DNA from: Gammaproteobacteria bacterium
GTDB lineage: Bacteria > Pseudomonadota > Gammaproteobacteria > SZUA-229
Direction: 5' to 3'
NCBI GenBank assembly: GCA_022340645.1
Contig: JAJDNP010000044.1
Coordinates: forward strand, 1-33,529
Length of the DNA: 33,529 nucleotides
The translations under genes and the position numbers were made by a program. Shown here one piece after another: positions 19,236 to 27,055 of this stretch. The notes beneath the pieces are model-generated. The model made no database searches and was not told where the DNA came from. It saw only the letters and a list, made by a program, of their open reading frames with translations. Position 1 is the stretch's first letter; each line of letters begins with the position of its first letter.

Positions 19236-20819
19236 ATGGAACAGACAAAATCATTCACTGCACAAAGACCGCTTACCCACTTTCATGGCGGCCTGAAACT
19301 GGCTGAAAATAAACATTTATCAAACAGGTCTGCAATTTCAAAGCTGGCGCAAGGCAGGGAATACATTATCCCCCTGCAGCAGCATATCGGTGTGATCAGC
19401 GACCCCCTGGTCAAACCGGGTGATCGAGTATTAAAGGGACAGATGCTGGCCAGGCCCGGCAACCTGGTAAGCGCTGCCGTACACTCACCGGTCTCCGGCG
19501 TAATAACAGGCATAAAAGAACACGAAGTACCACACCCTTCCGGTTTATCAGACCAGTGTATTTTTATCGAAAACGATTTTAAAGACGAATGGATAGAACG
19601 CAGGGCGATAGGCGATGATTATAATCACAGCACCTCATCTAACCTGCGCAAAATTATTCGTGATGCCGGCATCGTTGGACTGGGCGGCGCCACCTTCCCG
19701 TCCGCAGTCAAACAAACTGAAATGCACATCAAAACACTGGTTCTTAATGGTGCGGAATGTGAGCCTTACATTACCTGTGATGATGTGATGATGCGTGAAC
19801 ACGCCAAAGAAATATTGTCCGGCGGCGATATTATCGGCCATATCATAAAAGCCAGGGAATGTATCATAGCAATTGAAGATAATAAACCCGAAGCGATTAA
19901 GGCAATGCAGGCCGCTATTGATAATGATGGCACCGGTTTTTTCCAGCTTCGGGTGGTGCCGACCCTGTACCCCAGCGGCGGCGAGAAACAGTTAATAAAG
20001 ATCCTGATTGACAAGGAAGTTCCAACAACGAAACACCCGGTGGAACTCAGTATTTTAGTTCATAATGTTGCAACCGCTTATGCAATACATCGGGCGATTC
20101 ACTATGCCGAACCACTTATTTCCCGCGTCGTCACAGTCACCGGCCCCGGTGTTGCGCATCCGCAAAATATCGAGGTGCTAATCGGTACGCCCATGAATGC
20201 CTGTATCAAGCACTGTGGCGGTTATACTGAAAATAGCGATGAGCTGATTATGGGCGGGCCAATGATGGGCTTTTCACTTGATGCCGACACATTGCCCGTT
20301 ATCAAGGCAACCAATTGCCTGCTGGTTACCGCAAAAGATGACGTCATAGATAAACAAAAACAGCAGCCCTGCATTCGCTGCGGGCGCTGCGTTGCAGTTT
20401 GTCCGGCAAAGCTGTTGCCGCAGCAATTATACTGGTATGCCAGCACACAGAACACGGACCGCCTGGTAGAACATCACCTGTTCGACTGCATTGAATGCGG
20501 TTGTTGCGCCTATGTATGCCCGAGTAATATACCACTGGTGCAATATTATCGTTATGCCAAAACAACTATCTGGCAGCAGGAACGGGAACGCAAGTCTTCA
20601 GATATTTCACGCCAGCGGCACGAAGCTCACCAGCAAAGGCTGGAAAGACAAAAGCAGGAACGCGAGGAAAAGTTACGCCAAAAACGCGAACTGCTACAAA
20701 ATAAAGAAAAAATCAGCAATGCAAAAGATAAAGCCGGAAAACATGCGGCAATAGCCGAGGCGCTGGCGCGTGCACAGGCCAAAAAAGAACAGCGCAACAA
20801 GAATAAAGAAACAGAATAA
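19236..20819 (+). CDS. rsxC: Rnf/Rsx complex subunit C (NADH-binding, Fe-S)
   Basis: A 527-residue cytoplasm-facing subunit. The N-terminal half has the RnfC/NuoF-like FMN and NADH fold (GLGGATFPSAVK, LVLNGAECEPYITCDD, YPSGGEKQLI). Two 4Fe-4S motifs follow: CIRCGRCVAVCP and CIECGCCAYVCP. The last 85 residues are a charged Lys/Glu/Gln/Arg coiled-coil-like tail, shorter than the long Ala-rich tails of enterobacterial RsxC but of the same kind. Third gene of the operon. Confidence 0.96.
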   Translation: MEQTKSFTAQRPLTHFHGGLKLAENKHLSNRSAISKLAQGREYIIPLQQHIGVISDPLVKPGDRVLKGQMLARPGNLVSAAVHSPVSGVITGIKEHEVPHPSGLSDQCIFIENDFKDEWIERRAIGDDYNHSTSSNLRKIIRDAGIVGLGGATFPSAVKQTEMHIKTLVLNGAECEPYITCDDVMMREHAKEILSGGDIIGHIIKARECIIAIEDNKPEAIKAMQAAIDNDGTGFFQLRVVPTLYPSGGEKQLIKILIDKEVPTTKHPVELSILVHNVATAYAIHRAIHYAEPLISRVVTVTGPGVAHPQNIEVLIGTPMNACIKHCGGYTENSDELIMGGPMMGFSLDADTLPVIKATNCLLVTAKDDVIDKQKQQPCIRCGRCVAVCPAKLLPQQLYWYASTQNTDRLVEHHLFDCIECGCCAYVCPSNIPLVQYYRYAKTTIWQQERERKSSDISRQRHEAHQQRLERQKQEREEKLRQKRELLQNKEKISNAKDKAGKHAAIAEALARAQAKKEQRNKNKETE

Positions 20820-20855
20820 TAAAAATGTCCACAGCAGCCAATATGTATACATCAA

Positions 20856-21914
20856 ATGTTATTTAAACGCACGCCAGCACCGCATATAAAAGACCATACC
20901 AGTGTACGGCAGATCATGTACATGGTGTTATACGCTTTAATACCAGGCGCACTGGCATCCATATATTTCTTTGGCTGGGGCGTGTTATTTAACCTGGTCA
21001 TTGCCATCAGCGTGTGCCTGCTGGCGGAAGCCGCGGTATTAAAACTGCGGAAGCGCGATATATACAGCACCCTGCTTGACGGCAGCACATTAGTCACCGC
21101 CTGCCTGCTCGCACTTGCGCTGCCATCGCTTGCGCCATGGTGGATAACAACCATCGCCTCGCTGTTTGCCATTGTTATTGCCAAACACCTTTACGGCGGT
21201 CTTGGCTTTAACCCGTTTAACCCCGCGATGGTTGGCTATATCGTGGTGATGATTTCATTCCCGCTGGAAATGACATTGTGGTCAGCACCAACAGGGGTGA
21301 GTGTCGGAAACCATGTTGGCTGGCCCGATTTCATGACAAGCTTTAACTGGGTGTTTCTTGGCGTGTTGCCTCCCAATGAAACCATCGACAGCATTTCGAT
21401 GGCAACGCCGCTTGACCTGATTAAAACCCAGCTCAGCCAGTTCCACGATATTGCAGAAACCAGAAACAACGTTCAGTTCAGCGCCTTGTTCTCAAACATC
21501 AGCGGCACGGGCTGGCAGTGGATCAACATTTTATATCTCGCTGGCGGCATCTGGTTGATTAAAAAAGATGTTGTTGACTGGCGCATACCGACAGCATTTA
21601 TAATCAGTCTGGTGTTAATTTCCAACCTGTTTGCGGTTATTGATTACGCCAACAACAGTTCTGCACTATTTCACGCGTTCAGCGGCGGTGCGATGTTATG
21701 CGCATTTTTCATCGCAACAGATCCGGTCACTGCAAGCACCACGCCCAAAGGCCGCTGGATTTATGGCGCATGTACCGGCGTCCTGGTTTTTATCATTCGC
21801 AACTGGGGCGGGTATCCAGACGGTATTGCTTTTGCCGTCGTGTTGATGAACATCACCACACCACTGATTGATTATTACACACAACCTAAAGTGTTTGGTG
21901 AAGCGGGTAAGTAA
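20856..21914 (+). CDS. rsxD: Rnf/Rsx complex subunit D
   Basis: A 352-residue polytopic membrane protein matching RsxD in length and sequence: LLAEAAVLKLRKRD, LAPWWITTIASLFAIVIAKH, YGGLGFNPFNPAMVGY, TDPVTASTTPKGR and a C-terminal GGYPDGIAFAVVLMNITTPL. The Thr in SMATPLD is the expected attachment site for covalently bound FMN through a phosphoester bond. It starts at ATG 20856 with no strong ribosome binding site. Confidence 0.95.
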   Translation: MLFKRTPAPHIKDHTSVRQIMYMVLYALIPGALASIYFFGWGVLFNLVIAISVCLLAEAAVLKLRKRDIYSTLLDGSTLVTACLLALALPSLAPWWITTIASLFAIVIAKHLYGGLGFNPFNPAMVGYIVVMISFPLEMTLWSAPTGVSVGNHVGWPDFMTSFNWVFLGVLPPNETIDSISMATPLDLIKTQLSQFHDIAETRNNVQFSALFSNISGTGWQWINILYLAGGIWLIKKDVVDWRIPTAFIISLVLISNLFAVIDYANNSSALFHAFSGGAMLCAFFIATDPVTASTTPKGRWIYGACTGVLVFIIRNWGGYPDGIAFAVVLMNITTPLIDYYTQPKVFGEAGK

Positions 21915-21917
21915 GCC

Positions 21918-22571
21918 ATGAGTTTCGCCGGGATACAGGTAAAAAATATTTTAATAACAGCATCGTTACTGATGCTGTTTGCAGTACTTGGCGCTGCACT
22001 TGTCGGCTTGACCTTTGAGCAGACAAAAGATGATATTAAACACAATGAAGAAATCACATTACTTAATAAATTAAATAATATTGTTCCGGCAGAATTATAT
22101 GATAACGATTTACTGCTCGATACAATAACACTGGAACCCAACGCATTGCTCGGCACCACAGACCCGTCACTGGCTTACCGGGCCAGAAAAAATAACGCTG
22201 ATGTTGCTGTTGTATTTTCCAGCATTGCACCCAATGGTTACAGCGGCTCCATATATTTGCTGGTTGGAATCTATGCCAATGGCAATATTGCGGGTGTCAG
22301 GGTTGTGAAACATAAGGAAACACCCGGTCTTGGCGACAAAGTCAGTCTTTCACGTTCAAACTGGATACTTGGGTTCAATGGCAAATCACTTGGCAACCCG
22401 GATGACAAAGGCTGGAAAGTTAAACGTGATGGTGGTGTATTTGACCAGTTCACTGGCGCCACCATTACCCCACGCGCAGTAGTCAAAGCGGTGCATAATG
22501 CACTGATATACTTTGATCAGAACCAGAACAAACTATTTAGCACGAAACCGGATAAAGCAAAACAACCATGA
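21918..22571 (+). CDS. rsxG: Rnf/Rsx complex subunit G (periplasmic flavoprotein)
   Basis: A 217-residue protein with one N-terminal membrane helix (about 10-32) and a periplasmic FMN-binding domain. [11 protein letters not shown] and [17 protein letters not shown] are the RnfG signatures; the Thr in TGAT(I)TP is the expected covalent FMN site. The start is three bases after the rsxD stop, and the stop overlaps rsxE. Confidence 0.95.
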   Translation: MSFAGIQVKNILITASLLMLFAVLGAALVGLTFEQTKDDIKHNEEITLLNKLNNIVPAELYDNDLLLDTITLEPNALLGTTDPSLAYRARKNNADVAVVFSSIAPNGYSGSIYLLVGIYANGNIAGVRVVKHKETPGLGDKVSLSRSNWILGFNGKSLGNPDDKGWKVKRDGGVFDQFTGATITPRAVVKAVHNALIYFDQNQNKLFSTKPDKAKQP

Positions 22572-23263
22572 CAGATAACGCATTAATACAGAAATCAGTT
22601 ATAAGCAAAAACGGCCTGTGGACGAATAACGTCGCACTCGTCCAGTTATTGGGCTTATGTCCATTACTCGCCGTAACGGGCACCGTTATAAATGGACTGG
22701 GACTGGGCATCGCTACCCTGTTAACACTGGTTTTATCTAACAGTATCGTTTCATTGGTGCGGCCATGGCTGAAATCAGAAATTCGCATTCCGTTGTTTGT
22801 GCTTATTATTGCCTCTATCGTGACTACCATAGAATTAATCATGAATGCCTGGTTTCACGAGCTGTATCTCGTGCTGGGGATCTTCATCCCGTTGATAGTC
22901 ACCAACTGTTCAATCATTGCACGCGCTGAAGCCTTTGCCTCCAAAAACAGCCTGCCAGACTCGGCACTTGATGGCTTTATGATGGGTCTGGGTTTTACCC
23001 TGGTACTGGTAGTTTTAGGCGGCTTAAGAGAACTGCTTGGTTATGGCACCCTGTTTGCCAGTGCAGATTTAATGTTTGGCGACATTGGCAAAACAATGAC
23101 AATTACCTTCAGTGAAAATTATCAGGGTTTTCTGCTTGCCATATTGCCACCCGGTGCATTCCTCGGACTTGGCTTTCTCATTGCCGTAAAAAACATCATT
23201 GATAAACGCCAGAAAGCAAAACAGACAGTTGTTGTTCATGGTGCAGAACCTGTTGCAGGTTAA
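22568..23263 (+). CDS. rsxE: Rnf/Rsx complex subunit E
   Basis: A 231-residue polytopic membrane protein homologous to Rsx[21 protein letters not shown] and [19 protein letters not shown] mirror the RsxA Cys-containing repeats. The ATG at 22568 overlaps the rsxG stop (ATGA), so translation is coupled. It completes the six-subunit complex. Confidence 0.96.
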   Translation: MTDNALIQKSVISKNGLWTNNVALVQLLGLCPLLAVTGTVINGLGLGIATLLTLVLSNSIVSLVRPWLKSEIRIPLFVLIIASIVTTIELIMNAWFHELYLVLGIFIPLIVTNCSIIARAEAFASKNSLPDSALDGFMMGLGFTLVLVVLGGLRELLGYGTLFASADLMFGDIGKTMTITFSENYQGFLLAILPPGAFLGLGFLIAVKNIIDKRQKAKQTVVVHGAEPVAG

Positions 23264-23298
23264 GCAATACTTCATACCATTTTAAAAACTTTTTTTCG

Positions 23299-23370
23299 TC
23301 CGCAAATGAACGCAAATAAAAGCGAATAATTATTTAGTTTTTTATTTGCGTCTTTTGCGTTCTTTGCGGA
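23299..23370. repeat. Inverted repeat between rsxE and nth (TCCGCAAA...TTTGCGGA family)
   Basis: The left arm TCCGCAAATGAACGCAAATA (23299-23318) pairs imperfectly with the right arm, which ends GCGTTCTTTGCGGA at 23370. Both arms contain the CGCAAA/TTTGCG unit twice. One arm recurs at 2992-3011. It could act as a hairpin attenuating rsx read-through into nth. Confidence 0.65.
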
Positions 23371-23406
23371 TAAGATAGATTTCCTGTTTTTTTAGTTTTC
23401 AAAATC

Positions 23407-24039
23407 ATGAACAAAAAAAAACGCCACGAGATTTTCTCACGTTTACAAAAGGACAACCCGCATCCTGTTACCGAACTTAAATTCAGTTCTAACTTTGAAT
23501 TACTGATCGCCGTTATCCTGTCAGCACAGGCTACCGACAAAAGCGTCAACATTGCCACTGAAAAACTGTTCGCCGTTGCCAACACCCCCGAAGCCATTTA
23601 CCGGCTCGGTGAAACAGGCCTGAAAAACTATATTAAAACCATCGGCCTGTTCAACAGCAAGGCAAAAAACATTATCAACACCTGCAAAATATTGATTGAT
23701 GAACATAACAGCACCATACCAGATGACCAGAAAAAACTGGAAGCTTTGCCCGGTGTTGGCAGAAAAACCGCAAACGTTGTACGCAATACCGCATTCGGCC
23801 ATCCTACCATGGCGGTTGATACGCATATCTTTCGGGTAGCCAACCGCACAAATATCGCTCCCGGCAAAAACGTACTGGAAGTTGAAAAGAAACTGCTTAA
23901 ATTCGTTCCCGGGGAATTTCTGGTGGATGCACATCACTGGCTGATATTGCTCGGCAGGTATACCTGCGTGGCACGCAAACCACGATGCGGCTCGTGCATT
24001 ATCGAAGATTTGTGTGAGTATAAATATAAAACTGAATGA
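23407..24039 (+). CDS. nth: Endonuclease III (DNA glycosylase/AP lyase)
   Basis: A 210-residue base-excision repair enzyme that removes oxidised pyrimidines and cuts the abasic site. It has the helix-hairpin-helix LPGVGRKTANVV with the catalytic Lys, the catalytic Asp in AVDTHIFRVANR, and a C-terminal 4Fe-4S loop with spacing C-x6-C-x2-C-x5-C. The length equals E. coli Nth (211). It closes the rsx operon, the order conserved across gammaproteobacteria; the 143-base gap holds a palindromic repeat. Confidence 0.97.
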   Translation: MNKKKRHEIFSRLQKDNPHPVTELKFSSNFELLIAVILSAQATDKSVNIATEKLFAVANTPEAIYRLGETGLKNYIKTIGLFNSKAKNIINTCKILIDEHNSTIPDDQKKLEALPGVGRKTANVVRNTAFGHPTMAVDTHIFRVANRTNIAPGKNVLEVEKKLLKFVPGEFLVDAHHWLILLGRYTCVARKPRCGSCIIEDLCEYKYKTE

Positions 24040-24110
24040 CGAGAAACCAGTTCATTTTATCAATATATAACCGCAGGCATGAAGCGTATTAATTACTGCA
24101 GGTTTGAATT

Positions 24111-24162
24111 TATTCGGATCATAAATAATTAACGGCAATAGTCCGAATAAATTCGGACCTAC
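24111..24162. repeat. Dispersed TTCGGAC inverted repeat, copy B
   Basis: Starts GGTTTGAATTTATTCGGATC and ends GTCCGAATAAATTCGGACCTAC. The first and last segments are mutually complementary, and each contains an internal TTCGGA/TCCGAA palindrome. Related to 17879-17943. Confidence 0.6.
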
Positions 24163-24266
24163 GTTCAAACTTTCATTTATACACATCGCTAATTTATCAA
24201 TACGGCCGCTTTGCTGTTGCTGTATCATAGAGTAATTCCATATTCTAAAAGCAATACAAAATCATT

Positions 24267-24698
24267 ATGTTCGGTACCAACAGAAATGAATTACGCCAGG
24301 TCTACCTCAGCTGCTGGCAACTGAAAAAAAACAGGCTACCTATGGACCCAATGCAGGAAGTTGTTGCCAATATCGTTGAACTGCACCCTGAATACCACCA
24401 TCTGCTGGAAAATGAAGAGAATATCGAACGAGACTTTTCCGTTGAACTGGGTGAAAGCAATCCTTTCCTGCATATGAGTATGCATATCGCATTGCATGAG
24501 CAAATCAGCACGGACCGGCCGAAAGGTATCAGTGACTGTTTTCAGAGGTTATGCATTCTGCACGGCGGACCTCATGAGGCTGAACACGCCATGATGGAGT
24601 GCCTTGGTGAGGCACTCTGGCAGGCACAGCGCAACCAGACGATGCCTGATGAAGCAGGCTACATGGAATGCCTGAAAAAGATCAGTACCGCAAAATAA
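24267..24698 (+). CDS. DUF1841 family protein
   Basis: A 143-residue cytoplasmic protein that matches DUF1841 from end to end: a start like MFGTNRNELRQVYLSCWQ, HPEYHHLL, NPFLHMSMHIALHEQ and the C-terminal HEAEHAMMECLGEALWQAQRN. The conserved His/Glu clusters (HxxxHE and HEAEH) look like a metal site, but no function is established that I know of. It follows nth, separated by 227 bases with a palindromic repeat. Confidence 0.85.
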   Translation: MFGTNRNELRQVYLSCWQLKKNRLPMDPMQEVVANIVELHPEYHHLLENEENIERDFSVELGESNPFLHMSMHIALHEQISTDRPKGISDCFQRLCILHGGPHEAEHAMMECLGEALWQAQRNQTMPDEAGYMECLKKISTAK

Positions 24699-24771
24699 CG
24701 GCGGAAATTAATCATGCCGTTTTAATCTAAATTATCACAAAAGTATAAAATCTCTAATACACTTACGAACT

Positions 24772-24852
24772 TATAATAAAATGCTATGTCTTTTTGAGGG
24801 AGAACTTTGTAGACTCAGCAATACGCAAGACATAACAGCTCACACCAGGAGA
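24772..24852 (+). promoter_or_regulatory. Promoter -10 and structured leader of the RiPP precursor gene
   Basis: TATAAT at 24772-24777 with no good -35 at 16-18 bases, which suggests an activator or an alternative sigma factor. The leader contains TATGTCTT (24785-24792), perfectly complementary to AAGACATA (24827-24834). A good ribosome binding site, AGGAGAG, lies at 24847-24853. Confidence 0.4.
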
Positions 24853-24859
24853 GACTTTA

Positions 24860-25192
24860 ATGAAAAAATCTATGAAAAATCCACTATCGGTTGCACTGGG
24901 TTCAACATTTATTGCAGCAATGGCCGCATCACCTGTAACCTTTGCTGATACAAATCCCTTTGGCATGCAGGACCTGGAAAATGGTTACATGCAGCTAGCT
25001 GAAGCAAAATGCGGCGGCAGCAAGATGAAAGCCGAAGAAGCCAAATGCGGCGGCAGCAAGATGAAAGCCGAAGAAGGCAAATGTGGTGACAGCAAGATGA
25101 AAGCCAAGGAAGCCAAATGCGGGGAAGGTAAATGCGGTGAAGGTATGATGAAGAAAAAAAGTGAAGAAGGAAAATGTGGAAGTAAAGAATAA
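24860..25192 (+). CDS. hvfA: Cys-repeat RiPP precursor of the HvfA/bufferin type
   Basis: A 110-residue exported peptide precursor. Residues 1-29 form a Sec signal peptide (MKKSMKNPLS then a hydrophobic core ending TFA). The mature part is hydrophilic with six Cys at 51, 63, 75, 87, 92 and 106, each in KCG: three are EAKCG (51, 63, 87) and three EGKCG (75, 92, 106). The first three lie in a 12-residue tandem repeat (EEAKCGGSKMKA type). EGKCG repeats behind a signal peptide, next to MNIO (DUF692) and DUF2063 genes, define the HvfA/bufferin-2 precursors, whose Cys are oxidised to oxazolone/thioamide or thiooxazole groups and which bind copper in the periplasm. The start has AGGAGAG at 24847. 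The gene ends before a strong terminator, so the precursor is probably made in excess over its enzymes. The mix of EAKCG and EGKCG is unusual. Confidence 0.88.
   Translation: MKKSMKNPLSVALGSTFIAAMAASPVTFADTNPFGMQDLENGYMQLAEAKCGGSKMKAEEAKCGGSKMKAEEGKCGDSKMKAKEAKCGEGKCGEGMMKKKSEEGKCGSKE
25001..25108 (+). repeat. Three tandem 36-bp units within hvfA
   Basis: 25001-25036, 25037-25072 and 25073-25108 are near-identical units; the first two differ at one base and the third at several. A fourth partial unit begins at 25109. Each encodes one KCG motif. Recent duplication within the core peptide is indicated by the near identity of units 1 and 2. Confidence 0.9.
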
Positions 25193-25222
25193 TCCATTAC
25201 CTGATCACTGACACAATAGCTT

Positions 25223-25250
25223 AATAAAGCCCCTTTTACGGGGCTTTATT
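25223..25250 (+). terminator. Strong rho-independent terminator after hvfA
   Basis: AATAAAGCCCC at 25223-25233 pairs perfectly with GGGGCTTTATT at 25240-25250 around a six-base loop. It lies 30 bases after the precursor stop and before the maturation genes. Confidence 0.88.
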
Positions 25251-25342
25251 ATTGCCTGTTAAAAATTTATATTTTATATCATTGTTGTCCCGTTAAGATA
25301 ACAGCTTTTTTCCTGTAAAGATTCATATCATGGCTTTTATTG

Positions 25343-25429
25343 TTTTTAACCGGGTTTTTAACCGGGTTTGGAACATGAATGTCCATCGTGTTTCATCCCT
25401 GTATCACGATGTGACGAAAAAGTTATAAT
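25343..25429 (+). promoter_or_regulatory. Candidate regulatory region of the maturation genes
   Basis: It contains two abutting copies of TTTTTAACCGGG (25343-25354 and 25355-25366), an inverted repeat CATCGTG (25384-25390)/CACGATG (25405-25411), and a perfect TATAAT at 25424-25429 without an obvious -35. The spacing suggests a regulated promoter for the DoxX-DUF692-DUF2063 genes independent of hvfA. The rest of the 25193-25546 gap shows only the terminator. Confidence 0.4.
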
Positions 25430-25546
25430 TTATATGGCAGATTGTCTGAACTATTAATAAATTATTTATGTCATGTAAGAAAAGCCCGTGATAATCGACC
25501 AACAATAAACGACGAAAGGTAATTATTAAACAACTAAAGGTTAGTT

Positions 25547-26158
25547 ATGGAAAAAATTATATCGTTAGGTTGCAAAGCTCAATCACTGCTAAACACCACA
25601 CGTGCTGTTGATTTCCTTGGACCGCTTGCGCTTCGTCTCTACCTGGTGCCGATATTCTGGATGGCGGGGAGTAATAAACTGGCTGATATTGAAAGCACAG
25701 CCGCCTGGTTTGGCGACCCCGACTATGGCCTGGGTTTACCCTTTCCAGAGTTGATGGCATGGCTGGCATCTCTCACCGAAGTGGGCGGTGCTATATTATT
25801 ATTGTTTGGCCTTGCAGTACGCTGGATTTCCATCCCGCTGATATTCACCATGATTGTTGCGGCCGTCACTGTGCACCTGGAAAACGGCTGGCTTGCTATT
25901 GCAGAAGGTTCCGGCTTCTTTGCAAATGATCGTACCGCAGCAGCCATCGAACGCCTTGACCGCGCGAAAGATATATTACGCGAACACGGAAATTACGACT
26001 GGCTGACAGAACATGGCAGTTTCGTTATATTAAACAACGGTATTGAATTTGCAGCCACCTATACCATTATGCTGCTGGTATTATTTTTTGTCGGACCAGG
26101 CAAGGCCAGTATCGACTATTTAATCAGTAAACAATTTGCTGCCGTTTGTCACGCATAA
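25547..26158 (+). CDS. DoxX-family membrane protein of the copper RiPP locus (HvfX-like)
   Basis: A 203-residue inner-membrane protein with four hydrophobic segments (about 22-40, 68-88, 90-108 and 162-185). It carries the DoxX features LALRLYLVPIFWMAGSNKL, a W-F-G-D segment, and TEVGGAILLLFGLAVR in the second helix. DoxX-like genes regularly accompany HvfA/bufferin precursors and the MNIO enzyme; their exact role (redox support, export or copper handling) is not settled. A 60-residue soluble loop (about 110-160) between helices 3 and 4 is longer than in plain DoxX. It lies 21 bases before the MNIO gene, with which it is likely co-transcribed. Confidence 0.82.
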   Translation: MEKIISLGCKAQSLLNTTRAVDFLGPLALRLYLVPIFWMAGSNKLADIESTAAWFGDPDYGLGLPFPELMAWLASLTEVGGAILLLFGLAVRWISIPLIFTMIVAAVTVHLENGWLAIAEGSGFFANDRTAAAIERLDRAKDILREHGNYDWLTEHGSFVILNNGIEFAATYTIMLLVLFFVGPGKASIDYLISKQFAAVCHA

Positions 26159-26179
26159 AAACCAGAAGGTATAACCAGA

Positions 26180-27040
26180 ATGAATCAACAATACCCCGTT
26201 ACCGGTGCCGGCCTGGGTCTGCGTCGGGAAAAACTCAATGAGATGCTAAGCAATGATTTGTCCCCGCTAGGTTTCATGGAAGTCGCACCGGAAAACTGGA
26301 TTCATGTTGGCGGCAGTTACGGCAAAAAGTTCAGGCAGTTCACCGAAAAATATGATTTCGTCTGCCACGGCCTGTCTTTATCAATAGGCAGCCCTTCACC
26401 ACTGGATGAAGATTTCGTCAAGGACGTCGGCCAGTTTCTAACGGCACATAAAATCAAACATTATTCTGAGCATTTAACCTATTGTTCTGATGACAGCCAG
26501 CTTTACGATTTGCTGCCCATTCCCTTTAGCGAAGAAGCGGTGCATTATGTTGCCGAGCGTATACGTCGTGTACAGGATATTTTGCAGCAGGAAATTTCCA
26601 TGGAGAACGCTTCATACTATACACCGGCGCCGGGCAAGGAAATGGAAGAAATTGAATTTATCAATGCAGTGCTCGATGAAGCCGACTGCGGTTTGCTGCT
26701 TGATGTTAACAACATATATGTCAACTCCGTTAACCACGGTTATGATGCTGTTGAATTCCTCAAGCGGCTGCCTGCAAAAAGAATCCGCTATGCTCACATC
26801 GCCGGGCACTATAACGAAGATGAGGATTTGATCGTAGACACGCATGGCGCCGATATAATTGACCCTGTATGGGAACTTTTAGATAAAGCCTATGAACACT
26901 TTGGCGTGTTCCCCACGCTGCTGGAACGTGACTTTAATATCCCGCCCGTCGATGAGTTACTGACAGAAGTAAAGCAGATTATTACTATCCAGAAAAAATG
27001 GCAGCGGCCTGAACTCAAGACTCAATCAAACACTAACTGA
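26180..27040 (+). CDS. hvfB: MNIO (DUF692) RiPP maturase, HvfB/BufB type
   Basis: A 286-residue TIM-barrel enzyme of the multinuclear non-haem iron oxidative family. Likely metal ligands in order: His63 (CHGLSLSIGSPSPLD), His98 (YSEHLTYC), Glu142 (SMENASYY), Asp175 and Asn178 (LLLDVNNIYVN), His206/210 (YAHIAGH), Asp220 and His222 (VDTHG) and Glu249 (LLERDFNIPP). All motifs are intact. By family knowledge it oxidises core-peptide Cys of the precursor; the linked hvfA is the obvious substrate. It is followed 15 bases later by its DUF2063 partner. Confidence 0.93.
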   Translation: MNQQYPVTGAGLGLRREKLNEMLSNDLSPLGFMEVAPENWIHVGGSYGKKFRQFTEKYDFVCHGLSLSIGSPSPLDEDFVKDVGQFLTAHKIKHYSEHLTYCSDDSQLYDLLPIPFSEEAVHYVAERIRRVQDILQQEISMENASYYTPAPGKEMEEIEFINAVLDEADCGLLLDVNNIYVNSVNHGYDAVEFLKRLPAKRIRYAHIAGHYNEDEDLIVDTHGADIIDPVWELLDKAYEHFGVFPTLLERDFNIPPVDELLTEVKQIITIQKKWQRPELKTQSNTN

Positions 27041-27055
27041 GCTGGAAATTTTGAT

